Source of the DNA: Triglochin maritima
Lineage: Eukaryota; Streptophyta; Magnoliopsida; Alismatales; Juncaginaceae
Length of the DNA: 64,000 nucleotides
Direction of reading: 5' to 3'
Assembly: GCA_963682175.1 (NCBI GenBank)
Contig: OY821784.1
Location: 25,153,621 to 25,217,620, forward strand
Shown here: piece by piece, positions 22,554 to 33,502 of the stretch
How positions within the stretch are numbered: position 1 is the stretch's first letter
How the letters are laid out: the number at the start of each line of letters is the position of its first letter
Notes under the pieces: generated by a model
Database searches by the model: none
What the model was told of the DNA's origin: nothing
Seen by the model: only the letters and a program-made list of their open reading frames with translations
Program-made: the position numbers and the translations under genes

Positions 22554-23430
22554 TGTTGAACGTTTTAATTAAAACCGCAAGTGCACGGCCGCGATGAAGC
22601 GGTGGCAAGTACGGGTCGTCCTCAGGGAGGTGAGCAGCCTCTTGTTTGCACGAAATCAAGTGGCGAAAAATAGGGGGAGAAAGTTGGTTACGCTACTCTA
22701 CACTAAACTATGCTAAGAAGTATGAAATGCGAAACAAAGAAATAAACGATCAAATAAAAACTAAGCTAAGAACAAAACAAGAATGCTGGAATTTCAGGAA
22801 GGGAAAAACCCCTAAGGGGTGGAGTGAGTGCACACAAGCAAAGAGGTGGGTGTAGAATACATTCTTCAAGCACATGAAGGTGGTGTTTATCAAGCATAGG
22901 AAGTGTCTAAATGTTATGGCAAAACCTATCAATCTATTCACCAACTTGGTTGATTAACATTTACATATGCAAGTTGTTTATTTCAGAACCTAAACAAGCA
23001 TGAGAGGTGTCTAATCATTTTGGCAAAACTCATCAAGTTATAAATTCTATCCTAAACAAGGAAGCATACATTCATGTTTAATCAACACATAAAAAATAAA
23101 GCATTCATCCCATTCTCTAATGCATGTATGTACATCTACTCCACCCCCCAAAGGGGATGAAACTACTCACTAAACATTACACTAATTATTAAACTAAGCA
23201 AAGAAAGCATATTAAAACTAAGCTAGAAATAAAAGACGATTAAACTAAAACATGCACAAACAATAAAAGAAGCATAAACAAACAATGAAAGAAACACAAA
23301 ACTTTATTGATAAAATGACTCACATTAAAAGTAGCATCCTCCTACTTTAGTGTGTGCTTCAAGGCCTCACTTCTAGTAGGAAGAATAGCCACTTAAAATA
23401 TGGAGTGCTTACAATAGGAGGTGAAGAGTT

Positions 23431-23482
23431 CTATTTATAGCCATGGAAAAAGCTAATCCGGGACAATCCCCCGATTTGGGAC
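23431..23482 (-). promoter_or_regulatory. USE-TATA promoter, D 3' LTR (USE with one mismatch)
   Basis: On the minus strand GTCCCAAATCG (23472-23482) lies 32 bases before TATAAATAG (ending at 23431). The mismatch is one of the only two differences between the D LTRs. Confidence 0.55.
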
Positions 23483-23559
23483 TAAACAGATACCACAAAT
23501 AGCCTAAACATCCTCTAATACATGTGCGGGAGAAATTTGAGCGCATTTGGGCCAAAAGT

Positions 23560-23598
23560 GACCGCCAATTAGCGGTCTTGGACCGCTAATTAGCGGTC
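23560..23598 (-). repeat. Palindrome pair in the D 3' LTR (two units)
   Basis: GACCGCCAATTAGCGGTC (23560-23577) and GACCGCTAATTAGCGGTC (23581-23598), 21 bases apart. The sister LTR has four units. Confidence 0.92.
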
Positions 23599-23967
23599 TA
23601 CAGTGTCCGGATCGCTCTGGAATTTCTTGTGGGCTTTTCTGGAAGGCTTTGTTGGTATTTGATGCATCTAGTTTGCATGTTGGAGCTCCGACCCGAATAG
23701 AATTCTCAAAATACTCCCCATAATGGTGTGAAGTATTCTGTTTTACTCTTAGGTCCCTCTGTCTTACGATCAGGTCCTTCTCCTTTGCATCTTGGTCCCC
23801 AGATCTCACAATCCAGTCCTTTTTCCCAGCTTTTGGGTCCTTTTATGCTTCATCTCTTCAAACCTAATTATTCCTGAAAACTAAACATAAAACTCGTAAC
23901 ATAGCATTGTTTAGGTGAAAGATAATGGATATAAGATACAAATATGAGCATGAAATGATGTCAATCA

Positions 23968-25572
23968 AATACCCCCACACCTAACTTTTGCTAGTCCCGA
24001 GCAAAACAAAGAAAGAGAAAAGCATACGAAGAAACAAGAAATCCTAACTCACTTTCGTAGGAATCACGGTTGCACTTAGCACGTGCAACAAGCCGTTAAA
24101 CCTCCTTGTCGCCAAGGAGGAGGAGTGTTGTCTCCTGAGGGTTTTTAGCGGATATACCCACAAAATCCGAACAAGATGCATTAATCAATCTGGCTACACG
24201 ACTCGTTGGACTTATATTGTCGATCATGGGACGCGGTAACACTACTGGTCGACTCTATATATGTAATCGGTCTACACACCTTGCCTAATGAGTTATTCGT
24301 GAGAGTTAGTCAAGGACTTAAGTGAAAGACATGGGCAACCTTAACTTCTGAATGTGATACAATGTGTAAAGTCCATTTTGGTTCTTATTTGACTCTTTTT
24401 TTTCTTTTTTTTTCTTTTTTTTTTCATTGGAGCATTTTATTGGTTGGTGTTTGATTCTCCCAGGGTCAGGTTTCGTGCATCATTGCCTATGAGGGCTTAC
24501 ACTATCACGTACACCTTCCCCCAAATCTCCTCATAGGGCGATCCCTACCACCCGTGTAACGGGAGTTCGGTCGGTGCATCCCAAGTCAGATGACTCGAAA
24601 GCACCAGGCACAAAGTCCCCTCAGACCTACTTTCCCGAGTGATAGGAGCCGTGCGAGAAGAGAGAACACCACTTATTTATCTACATGGGAACCAAAACCC
24701 CTACACTTAAGTTTCACAAAAAGAGATTAAGGGCCCTTGCCTACGACAAACTTCCTTATACTAACAGACACGAATTATTTGACTCACTAGGTTCAGGGTG
24801 GACTTCTTTAAATGTTTGAGTACTGAAACCCTATGATTACACGCCCCCTGAGGGAAAACCAGGGTGCATCCTAACGACTCGATAAGACCTAAAGCCAGTA
24901 AACTAGAAATCCTAATGCATCAAGTTCAAGACAATTTTGGGAGCTTTCTTTTTACTTTGCCTCTCAACGGTTTTGCACATGCTAAACACACGCAAAACCT
25001 ACAAAAAACATTTTCTTTCGCAAACACATGAAGATTTTGAAAGAAATGTGAAAATTTTAAAGCACTAGGCAAGCAAAAGAAGACAAGTCACCCAAGGATC
25101 ATGGCAAGCAGATATATCAATGTTAAATGCAGCACACTAACATGACCCTAGCAGTACAAACAAACGAAAATAAAACCAAAGGAAAAAGACTCGACTATGT
25201 ACACACGTAAAACACCCCCCACACCTACTTCATGCATTGTCCTCAATGAATGTGAACAAGATACTACATGGATACATGCATGAAAAAGGAAAGATCTCAC
25301 CAACATGAAGTACAAAGGGACGTTCAGGGTCATGTTGATGGACACAAACCCAAATTCCCTCAAAACCTGTGAGAAGCTGAAGAAGGGAGATAAATACGTG
25401 AAGAGATTGGGCCCAAGTACACAAGGGTTGGGGCCCACAACAATCGATGCTCACTGAAGGAGTCTTTTATTACACACTTCTTCTTTTTTTTGTTTTTTTG
25501 TTTTGTTTTTTTTTTTGTTGTTTTTTTAAGAAAGATATATACATCAACCAAGATATTCTCATAATCATTTGG
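23968..25572 (-). other. Element D polypurine tract and conserved 3' region
   Basis: Right of the LTR, the minus strand has the polypurine tract (23968-23982), three hairpins (24042-24120), two A/T-rich tracts (24398-24425 and 25483-25530), and the second polypurine-like block (25213-25227). No credible ORF. It matches the equivalent region of C closely and those of A, G, H and I more loosely. Confidence 0.8.
24101..24120 (-). ncRNA. GNRA-tetraloop hairpin, element D (loop GCGA)
   Basis: Minus strand CCTCCTTGGCGACAAGGAGG: a perfect 8-bp stem with loop GCGA. Confidence 0.75.
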
Positions 25573-27374
25573 TCAAGGAACATCAAATGAGAACATCAAG
25601 TCAGGAGGACCAGAGACTTGCCGAGATGGGCAAACTCCACTGGTACTCTGAGGTGTCATGAGGGGTGAAAGGTCAAAGCTGAAAGGCTCGAACTCCTCAT
25701 GATATTGGTTGGGTGTGGGCAACAAAGAATGAAGTTGTGTTGCCTCACTAGGGTTTAATTGCTCATCGAAGAAAACCCTCCAACCAATAGGCGGGTGCAT
25801 CAGAATGAGTTCCTCAGGCTCATTTGATGGATGCAGCAGACTTGGATCACTAAGAATGGGGCTTCTCCCCAAGTCATCCAATAAGGACCTCCCACCATCA
25901 TTTAGATCATCAAGCATAAGCTCGGTCATAGGTGGGTCCTTGTTGGAGTCAATATGAAGCTCAAATGGCTCAATGGCCATGGGACATGAGGTAGAGACAC
26001 CTTCTGGTATAGGCATATGATGAGGTGTCTCACCCTCACTAGTACTCTCAACTGAATCATGCAACAAACTCTCCCTTTGGACATTCATGTTCGAGGCCAG
26101 CTCACTCTGTTGCATTGCAAAGACAGGCAACGAGTCTTCGCTGGGCCCACGAACATTCTCAATGGGTTGCATTGGGGTTAGGGGTGTTCGTTGATTCTGT
26201 GGTGCTTTCTCCAATTGGTGGATGAGATTTAGATTTAAAGGTTCATCCATGGGTTCCTGTTGCCTACCAGAGTTGAACACATGAAACTCGGCACTCATGT
26301 TACCGAATGAGAGCTTCATGAGACCATTTCTACAATTAATCAAGGCATTGGAGGTTGCCAGAAATGGTCTACCCAAAATCAAAGGTATTTGAGAGTGGGT
26401 GTTCGCAACAGGATTGGTATCGAGGACAACAAAATCGACTGGAAATATAAAATCTCCAACTTTGATAAGCACGTCCTCGATAATCCCCATGGGAATACGA
26501 ATGGATCTATCCGCTAATTGGAGGGTGATCTTAGTTGGTTTCAATTCTCCCAAGTTCAACTGTTGATAAACAGAGAATGGGAGGCGGTTGACCGCTGATC
26601 CTAAATCAAGCAAAACATTGCTCAATCTAGTGTCCCCTATCGTACACTGAATAGTAGGACACCCCGGGTCCTTGTATTTTGTGTAGGTAGGATTGGACAA
26701 AAGTGAGCTGATATTTGCAGCCAAGAATGCTTTCTTAGGAACATTGGTCTTCCTCTTGGTTGTGCAGAGATCCTTCAACACTTTCGCATATTGAGGTATT
26801 TGTTGGATGACATCCAACAAGGGGATGTTAACCTTCACTTGCTTAAATACCTCTAATATCTTGTCCATGTTGTCACTCTGCTTTTTGTTTAACCTACTTG
26901 GATAAGGAGCTTTTGGCCGGTAGGTTTTCCGCTGTGCCTGAGAAGAAAGCTTTGGTGTATTACCCTCACCCTCAGCTTCTTCTTCACCACCATTCCCACT
27001 GAGGGGCTGCATAGATGGTGGTGGGTGTGGCAAGGAAATGTGATTGTCAACCTGTTTTCCATTCCTTAAGGTCACAATGGAATTGACATGGTGAACAGGT
27101 TCCTCCACATGGTTCACTTGCCTTCCCCGAGGTACCACATTCTCATTTTGCATTTGTTGTTGTTGGTACATGCGGGGGTTAGCCTCAGGCTGGCTAGGAA
27201 AAGACCCTCTCTCTCTTTCATGTACAGACTGAGCCAATTGGCCCATCTGAAGCTCTAGAGATTTGATGGTCTGCTGATTTGAAGTGAGAACTTGATTCGT
27301 GGTAGACATAAAATTTTTCATTGAGTTTTCAAGTCCACGAGTCAAGGTCTCAAGCGAATTGAATCGGTTTTTCC
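25573..27374 (-). CDS. Element D protease and tail, subfamily 2
   Basis: Open from the frameshift at 27368-27372 down to a stop at 25573. In order: proline-rich gag end, a coiled-coil-like stretch (SLELQMGQLAQSVHERERG), a basic segment, the protease site DLGSAVN near 26590-26610, the conserved IPLILGRPFLATSNALINC, then a ~220-residue acidic tail ending FSFDVP. The tail is conserved in C and I but matches no RT, RNase H or integrase. The frame stays open over ~600 codons, unlike older copies. Likely expressed with gag as one polyprotein in the active ancestor; in this copy a one-base A-run difference separates the two. Confidence 0.88.
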
Positions 27375-28651
27375 ATATTATTGGAATTTGGGAAACCAGA
27401 TTGATTGGTGGTGTGCGCTTGGGGTGGCTGATAGAAATGTGCATGCATGGGAGGTTGGTGTGATTGGTAATGTGGTCTAGAGGAGTTGGAAGGACCACCC
27501 GGGGCATTAGTTTGGTTCCATGAAAAATTGGGGTGGTTCCTCCATCCAGGATTATAAGATGATGAGTATGGGTCATTCCTGGCTCTATCATAGATGGCGT
27601 TGACACGCTCCATCTCAGGAGGAATGGACTCACACTCGCTCTCTACATGACCTATCCTACCACATGAATGACAAGGAACTGGACCAGATGTGGACATGTG
27701 AGGTGCACTTTGTTGGTTTTGGAGCTCAATCGAATCCATACGGCGCATTAAGGCCGCCATGCGCGCCTCGGTGGCCGTAGTGGTATCGATAGCAAATGCG
27801 GCACCCGATCTAGTCGAGTTTGCATTCGCGATCCTCGCTCCTATACTAGATGATGCAGGTGGTTCCCTCACACTCTCCCACTGCATGGTTTTCTCAGCGA
27901 GGTCTTCTAGGAAGGCCCATGCCTCCCTTTCATCCTTTCCCAAAAACTCTCCTTGACACATGGACTCAAGGAGCGTTCTGGACAGGATGTGAAGACCCTC
28001 ATACACAATCTGACAAAGACGCCACAACTCAATGCCATGGTGAGGGCACGAGGATAGTAGCGCCTTGAACCTCTCTAGATATGCATGAAATGTCTCGTTC
28101 CTCAATTTTTGAGTCCGATGATTTGGGAAGTACTTCTTAAGGAAGGCAGATTGAAACTCATCCCAAGTCCTAAAGGCATTCGCCTGGTTGCTGTACAACC
28201 ACTTCTTGGCGTCATCCTTTAGTGCAAAAGGAACGAGCCTAAGATGGATGGAGTCTGTGCTAAGTTGTTGCAGCTTGAACATAGCACAGACCTCCTCAAA
28301 TTCCTTGAGAAAGATATAGGGGTCACCTTTCCCAGTGAAATGAGGGAGCATGGAAATGAATTGAGGCTTAACCTCAAAATGGTTCCCATTAGCCTCTGGT
28401 AATACGATGCATGAGGGTAGAGCGGTACGGCTCGGGTAGCATCGATCACGAAGAGGTATGGGAACGACAACTGGAAGAACAGGTGGAGCAGGCGGGTCCA
28501 GCAACTGCTCCTCCTCACGGAAATTAGCAGCCATTGGACCCGAACTACGTGCGACACGAGAGGAGGGAGGTGTCGAGAAATCGATGACCGAAGCCGGATT
28601 GACAACGCTCCTCGTCAAACGACCACTCTCGTCTCGTGTCCACGAAAGCAT
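27350..28651 (-). CDS. Element D gag, subfamily 2
   Basis: Start ATG at 28651 (MLSWTRDESGR), shared with C. A basic N-terminus is followed by the gag domain (YIFLKEFEEVCAMF ... IVYEGLH) and a canonical CX2CX4HX4C knuckle near 27632-27673. Ten codons present in C after KLRNE are missing, in frame. An A-run (T-run at 27368-27372 on the plus strand) is one base longer than in C, so the frame ends at 27350 instead of running into the protease. Gag would build particles that package this RNA; pol would have to come from elsewhere. Confidence 0.9.
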   Translation of the reverse strand: MLSWTRDESGRLTRSVVNPASVIDFSTPPSSRVARSSGPMAANFREEEQLLDPPAPPVLPVVVPIPLRDRCYPSRTALPSCIVLPEANGNHFEVKPQFISMLPHFTGKGDPYIFLKEFEEVCAMFKLQQLSTDSIHLRLVPFALKDDAKKWLYSNQANAFRTWDEFQSAFLKKYFPNHRTQKLRNETFHAYLERFKALLSSCPHHGIELWRLCQIVYEGLHILSRTLLESMCQGEFLGKDEREAWAFLEDLAEKTMQWESVREPPASSSIGARIANANSTRSGAAFAIDTTTATEARMAALMRRMDSIELQNQQSAPHMSTSGPVPCHSCGRIGHVESECESIPPEMERVNAIYDRARNDPYSSSYNPGWRNHPNFSWNQTNAPGGPSNSSRPHYQSHQPPMHAHFYQPPQAHTTNQSGFPNSNNMEKPIQFA

Positions 28652-29731
28652 GCACAAAGGTGCACACACAAACCACAACTCTTTTTTTTTCTTTTTTCAA
28701 ATGAAGAATGTACGTAGAAGAGAAGACGAGGGAACACAGGAGAGAAAGAATGACTCAGGAGAGAAGGGAAGAAGTCCTTCAGCTACGGCGGATGGGTACA
28801 GGTAGAAGCACACAAGCAAACAAGGCTCAAACAATCCTAAGGTCGCTATAGGTCCTTACAGCTAGACGAAGCCTAACTGCGAGGTCACACGGCCTCAACA
28901 CGCCTCACCTCCCTACAACGAGGACCACAAAGCCCAGCAAGTGAGCCAAGATCCGGGGATCTCGTCTCTCCTACTATCGACAAAGTGGGCAACGCCGATC
29001 AGGTCATGACGGTCGGGACCGGATCACTCTCCTAATGCGTCCAAGATCCTTAGGGCCAATGTCTACTTGATTTTAAAATTAGGCTCTTGATTAGTGTGGT
29101 TTTTGGGGCGAAGGAAAGGGTGATGAAATCCCCCACCTTATCTTTTACGGGACAGCCCCTCCTTAGTAGCGTTTTGGAGTCCTAATCTAGCAATCAACTC
29201 TCCAAACAAAACGCTCAACTCACACTTGTTTCAATGCACTTCCTACTAACTAATGCATGTTCATACGAAATGCATGAATGAGAGTAGAAGATGCGTACCT
29301 CACGCCAGCTCTCAGCAACAGAAAATAAAGCTAAGATAAAAGACAATCTAAATGCCTAAGTCACATACATGATGCATGGCCTAAACAAAAAGAATGCCTA
29401 ATCTTTTGCTTTGAGTTTTAGGGTCCAAGTTTCTTAAAGGAGGTTGATTATGTATCTGGGAACAAACTATAAGTCAAAACATGCCAAATTAAATCCCAGA
29501 TCACTACATCAATTATGAAAATCGACCAAAGAAATAAGAGAGCAAACAGAGCTTACCAGACCGCCAATTGGCGGTCTCAGGCCGCTGATTGGCGGTCTAC
29601 AGTGCTCAGCTTGCTTCAAAACTTCTCCAGGTGCTCCTCCTGACTACTCCAAGTCTCCTGAAACAAAGACAAACTACACAACAAAAATTAAATCCACTCG
29701 AATCGTCCAAACAAGAGTCTGGACTGGCACC
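28652..29731 (-). other. Element D untranslated leader
   Basis: About 1.08 kb between primer site and gag, collinear with the leader of C. Carries the palindrome pair (29559-29597) and the conserved block (29112-29170). No credible ORF. Confidence 0.75.
29559..29597 (-). repeat. Palindrome pair in the D leader
   Basis: The perfect palindrome GACCGCCAATTGGCGGTC (29559-29576) and GGCCGCTGATTGGCGGTC (29580-29597), 21 bases apart. Confidence 0.9.
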
Positions 29732-29749
29732 TCCCCGGCAACGGCGCCA
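29732..29749 (-). other. Element D primer-binding site (exact tRNA-Asp match)
   Basis: Minus strand TGGCGCCGTTGCCGGGGA, six bases from the LTR end, fully complementary to the 3' end of plant tRNA-Asp as I recall it. Athila-type elements commonly use this primer. Confidence 0.88.
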
Positions 29750-30632
29750 AAAACTTGTTGAACGTTTTAATTAAAACCGCAAGTGCACGGCCGCGATGAA
29801 GCGGTGGCAAGTACGGGTCGTCCTCAGGGAGGTGAGCAGCCTCTTGTTTGCATGAAATCAAGTGGCGAAAAATAGGGGGAGAAAGTTGGTTACGCTACTC
29901 TACACTAAACTATGCTAAGAAGTATGAAATGCGAAACAAAGAAATAAACGATCAAATAAAAACTAAGCTAAGAACAAAACAAGAATGCTGGAATTTCAGG
30001 AAGGGAAAAACCCCTAAGGGGTGGAGTGAGTGCACACAAGCAAAGAGGTGGGTGTAGAATACATTCTTCAAGCACATGAAGGTGGTGTTTATCAAGCATA
30101 GGAAGTGTCTAAATGTTATGGCAAAACCTATCAATCTATTCACCAACTTGGTTGATTAACATTTACATATGCAAGTTGTTTATTTCAGAACCTAAACAAG
30201 CATGAGAGGTGTCTAATCATTTTGGCAAAACTCATCAAGTTATAAATTCTATCCTAAACAAGGAAGCATACATTCATGTTTAATCAACACATAAAAAATA
30301 AAGCATTCATCCCATTCTCTAATGCATGTATGTACATCTACTCCACCCCCCAAAGGGGATGAAACTACTCACTAAACATTACACTAATTATTAAACTAAG
30401 CAAAGAAAGCATATTAAAACTAAGCTAGAAATAAAAGACGATTAAACTAAAACATGCACAAACAATAAAAGAAGCATAAACAAACAATGAAAGAAACACA
30501 AAACTTTATTGATAAAATGACTCACATTAAAAGTAGCATCCTCCTACTTTAGTGTGTGCTTCAAGGCCTCACTTCTAGTAGGAAGAATAGCCACTTAAAA
30601 TATGGAGTGCTTACAATAGGAGGTGAAGAGTT

Positions 30633-30684
30633 CTATTTATAGCCATGGAAAAAGCTAATCCGGGACAATCCCCCGATGTGGGAC
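30633..30684 (-). promoter_or_regulatory. USE-TATA promoter driving element D
   Basis: On the minus strand the exact USE GTCCCACATCG (30674-30684) lies 32 bases before TATAAATAG (30633-30641). This is the upstream LTR, so it is the promoter that would transcribe D. Confidence 0.65.
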
Positions 30685-30761
30685 TAAACAGATACCACAA
30701 ATAGCCTAAACATCCTCTAATACATGTGCGGGAGAAATTTGAGCGCATTTGGGCCAAAAGT

Positions 30762-30842
30762 GACCGCCAATTAGCGGTCTTGGACCGCCAATTAGCGGTC
30801 TTGGACCGCCAATTAGCGGTCTTGGACCGCTAATTAGCGGTC
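30762..30842 (-). repeat. Four tandem palindrome units in the D 5' LTR
   Basis: Units start at 30762, 30783, 30804 and 30825, exactly 21 bases apart, with a three-base TTG spacer. The first three are GACCGCCAATTAGCGGTC and the last has CT for CC. Confidence 0.95.
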
Positions 30843-31211
30843 TACAGTGTCCGGATCGCTCTGGAATTTCTTGTGGGCTTTTCTGGAAGGCTTTGTTGGT
30901 ATTTGATGCATCTAGTTTGCATGTTGGAGCTCCGACCCGAATAGAATTCTCAAAATACTCCCCATAATGGTGTGAAGTATTCTGTTTTACTCTTAGGTCC
31001 CTCTGTCTTACGATCAGGTCCTTCTCCTTTGCATCTTGGTCCCCAGATCTCACAATCCAGTCCTTTTTCCCAGCTTTTGGGTCCTTTTATGCTTCATCTC
31101 TTCAAACCTAATTATTCCTGAAAACTAAACATAAAACTCGTAACATAGCATTGTTTAGGTGAAAGATAATGGATATAAGATACAAATATGAGCATGAAAT
31201 GATGTCAATCA

Positions 31212-31423
31212 GTTGGAGGGTTTTCTTCGATGAGTAATTAAACCCTAGTGAGGCAACACAACTTCATTCTTTGTTGCCCACACCCGACCAATATCATGAG
31301 GGGTTCGAGTCCTTCAGCTTTGACCTTCCACCCCTCATGACACCTCAGAGTACCAGTGAAGTTTGCCCATCTCGGCAAGTCTTTGGTCCTCAAAACTTGA
31401 TGTTCTCATTTGATGTTTCTTGA
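31212..31423 (+). pseudogene. Element C gag-pro tail, resumed after D
   Basis: Begins with the second GTTGG copy and reads WRVFFDE, stop (TAA near 31237, where D has CAA), then LNPSEATQLHSL and on to FSFDVS and the stop at 31421. It is the direct continuation of the frame broken at 22553. Confidence 0.88.
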
Positions 31424-32341
31424 CCAAACGATTATGAGAATATCTTGGTTGATGTATATATCTTGTAAAGAAAAAAGGAAAAAAAATGTGTAATAAAAGA
31501 CTCATTCAGTGAGCATCGATTGTTGTGGGCCCCGACCCTTGTGTACTTGGGCCCAATCTCTTCATGTATTTATCTGCCTTCTTCAGCTTCTCATAGGTTT
31601 TGAGGGAATTTGGGTTTGTGTCCATCAACATGACCCTGAACGTCCCTTTGTACTTCATGTTGGTGAGATCTTTCCTTTTTCATGCATATCTACATGTAGT
31701 ATCTTGTTCACATTAATTGAGGACAATGCATGAAGTAGGTGTGGGGGGTGTTTTACGTGTGTACATAGTTGAGTCTTTTCTTTTGATTTTTTGTTTTCTT
31801 TTGTGTGCATTGTTAGGGTCATGTTAGTGTGCCGCATTTAATATCGATATATCTGCTTGCCATGATCCTTGGGTGACTTGTCTTCTTTTGCTTTCCTAGT
31901 GCTTTAAAATTTTCACATTTCTTTCAGAATCTTCATGTGTTTGTGAAAGAAAATGTTTTTTGTAGGTTTTGCGTGTGTTTAGCATGTGCAAAACCATTGA
32001 GAGGCAAAATAAAAAGAAAGCTCCCAAAATTGTCTTGAACTTGATGCATTAGGATTTCTAGTTTACTGGGTTTAGGTCTTATCGAGTCGTTAGAATGCAC
32101 CCTGTCTTCCCTCGGGGGCCGTGTAATCATAGGGTTTCAGTACTCAAACATTTAATGAAGTCCACCCTGAACCTAGTGAGTCAAATAATTTGTGTCTTTT
32201 AGTATAAGGAAGTTTGTCGTAGTCAAGGGCCCTTAATCTCTTTTTGTGAAACTTAAGTGTAGGGGTTTTGGTTCCCACGTAGATAAATAAATAAGTGGTG
32301 TTCTCTCTTCTCGCACGGCTCCTATCACTCGGGAAAGTAGG
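31424..32341 (+). other. Element C conserved 3' region, first part
   Basis: Non-coding, matching D 25572-24650 reversed. Includes the polypurine-like block at 31736-31749. Interrupted at 32341 by solo LTR S3 (GTAGG duplication at 32337-32341). Confidence 0.8.
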
Positions 32342-33334
32342 TGATTGATCGTTTTATATTTAACCGCAAGTGCACGGCCGCGTTGAAGCGGTGGCAAATA
32401 CGGGTCGTCCACTGGGAGGTGTGTCGACACTTGGTTTGTTCGAAGGCGAGAGGTAAGAAGAAGGAGAGAAAGGTTGGTTACACTAAACTACACTACAATG
32501 CAAATGGAAATGAAAGATAAGCAATAAAAACTAAACCCCAAAGGGGGTAGAGAAATAATGTGAACATAAAGAAGTGTGTGTGTGTTCATTAAGCTCCTCA
32601 TAACTTGTAGTGCATGAAATCATAAAACTACATCCAACTTTGCCTCAACATGAATTAAGATAAGACTACATCATTAAAACATACAAGACAATAATTGGAA
32701 TGAAACTAAATGAACTCATGTATAAAGACTAGACCCTACTATGCCTCCACATAAGATGACTACATCATTAAAACATACAAGACATTAGCTAAGGAAAAGG
32801 CAACAAGAGTACATACACTACAAATTGTGTTTCCAACATTAACTTTATCCATATCCTAACTTTATCATTCCCCATAAAATAGGTCCACTAATCAAAGCAT
32901 AAGCTAAGCTTCATTCAAGAGCATTAACATATCAAAGATAAGAGTGGAGACCCATTAGATGGTTATGGAAATCATATAAAGCTCAAGGGATAAAGATAAC
33001 ACACTTAATACACTACATGATTATATCACATATTTCTCCACCCCCCAAATGGGGATGGAACTACTCACTACTCATTACACTACTGATTAGACTAAGCAAA
33101 GAAAACATTTAACTAAGATACTGAAATTACTAAACAAGAAATTAAGCAAAGTAAAACAAACCACACAAAACAAGCAACATAACAAGACAAGATTAAAACA
33201 AATAAAATTTTATTAACAATGACTCACATTGAAGGTAGCACTCTTCTCCACCTTGAGTTATTGCTTCAAGGCTCACTCCTTAGTAGAGAGAATGCCACCA
33301 AACAATGGGTAATTACAATGGAAGGTGAAGAGTT

Positions 33335-33386
33335 CTATTTATAAGCATGGAAAAAGCTAATCGGGGACAATCCCTCGATGTGGGAC
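33335..33386 (-). promoter_or_regulatory. USE-TATA promoter in S3
   Basis: Exact USE (33376-33386, minus strand) and TATAAATAG (33335-33343), again 32 bases apart. Confidence 0.6.
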
Positions 33387-33463
33387 TAAACCAATACCAA
33401 AAATAGCCTAAACGAACATTAATACAAGTCCAGGAGAAATGTCGACGGATCCTGAGCAATATG

Positions 33464-33502
33464 GACCGCCAATTAGCGGTCCAAGACCGCCAATTGGCGG
33501 TC
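33464..33502 (-). repeat. Palindrome pair in S3
   Basis: GACCGCCAATTAGCGGTC (33464-33481) and the perfect palindrome GACCGCCAATTGGCGGTC (33485-33502), 21 bases apart. Confidence 0.92.

Larger units (their letters stand above)
22554..23967 (-). mobile_element. Element D 3' LTR (1414 bp)
   Basis: Reads TGTTGAACG...GTCAATCA on the plus strand. Compared base by base with the other LTR (29756-31211) I find two substitutions (near 22641 and 23476) and a 42-bp length difference made entirely of two 21-bp palindrome units. The USE is slightly damaged here (GTCCCAAATCG). Confidence 0.95.
29756..31211 (-). mobile_element. Element D 5' LTR (1456 bp)
   Basis: TGTTGAACG...GTCAATCA, almost identical to the 3' LTR. 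USE and TATA are both perfect (30633-30684). Four palindrome units lie at 30762-30842 against two in the sister LTR. Flanked on the right by the GTTGG duplication. Confidence 0.95.

Noticed and set aside
29732..29749. Fragment of a tRNA-Asp gene
   Set aside because: Only the 18-base primer complement is present, at the fixed distance from the LTR; no cloverleaf.
30762..30842. CRISPR-like array of short palindromic repeats
   Set aside because: Only four units with a three-base constant spacer, inside a plant LTR, with no cas genes. It is a tandem repeat.
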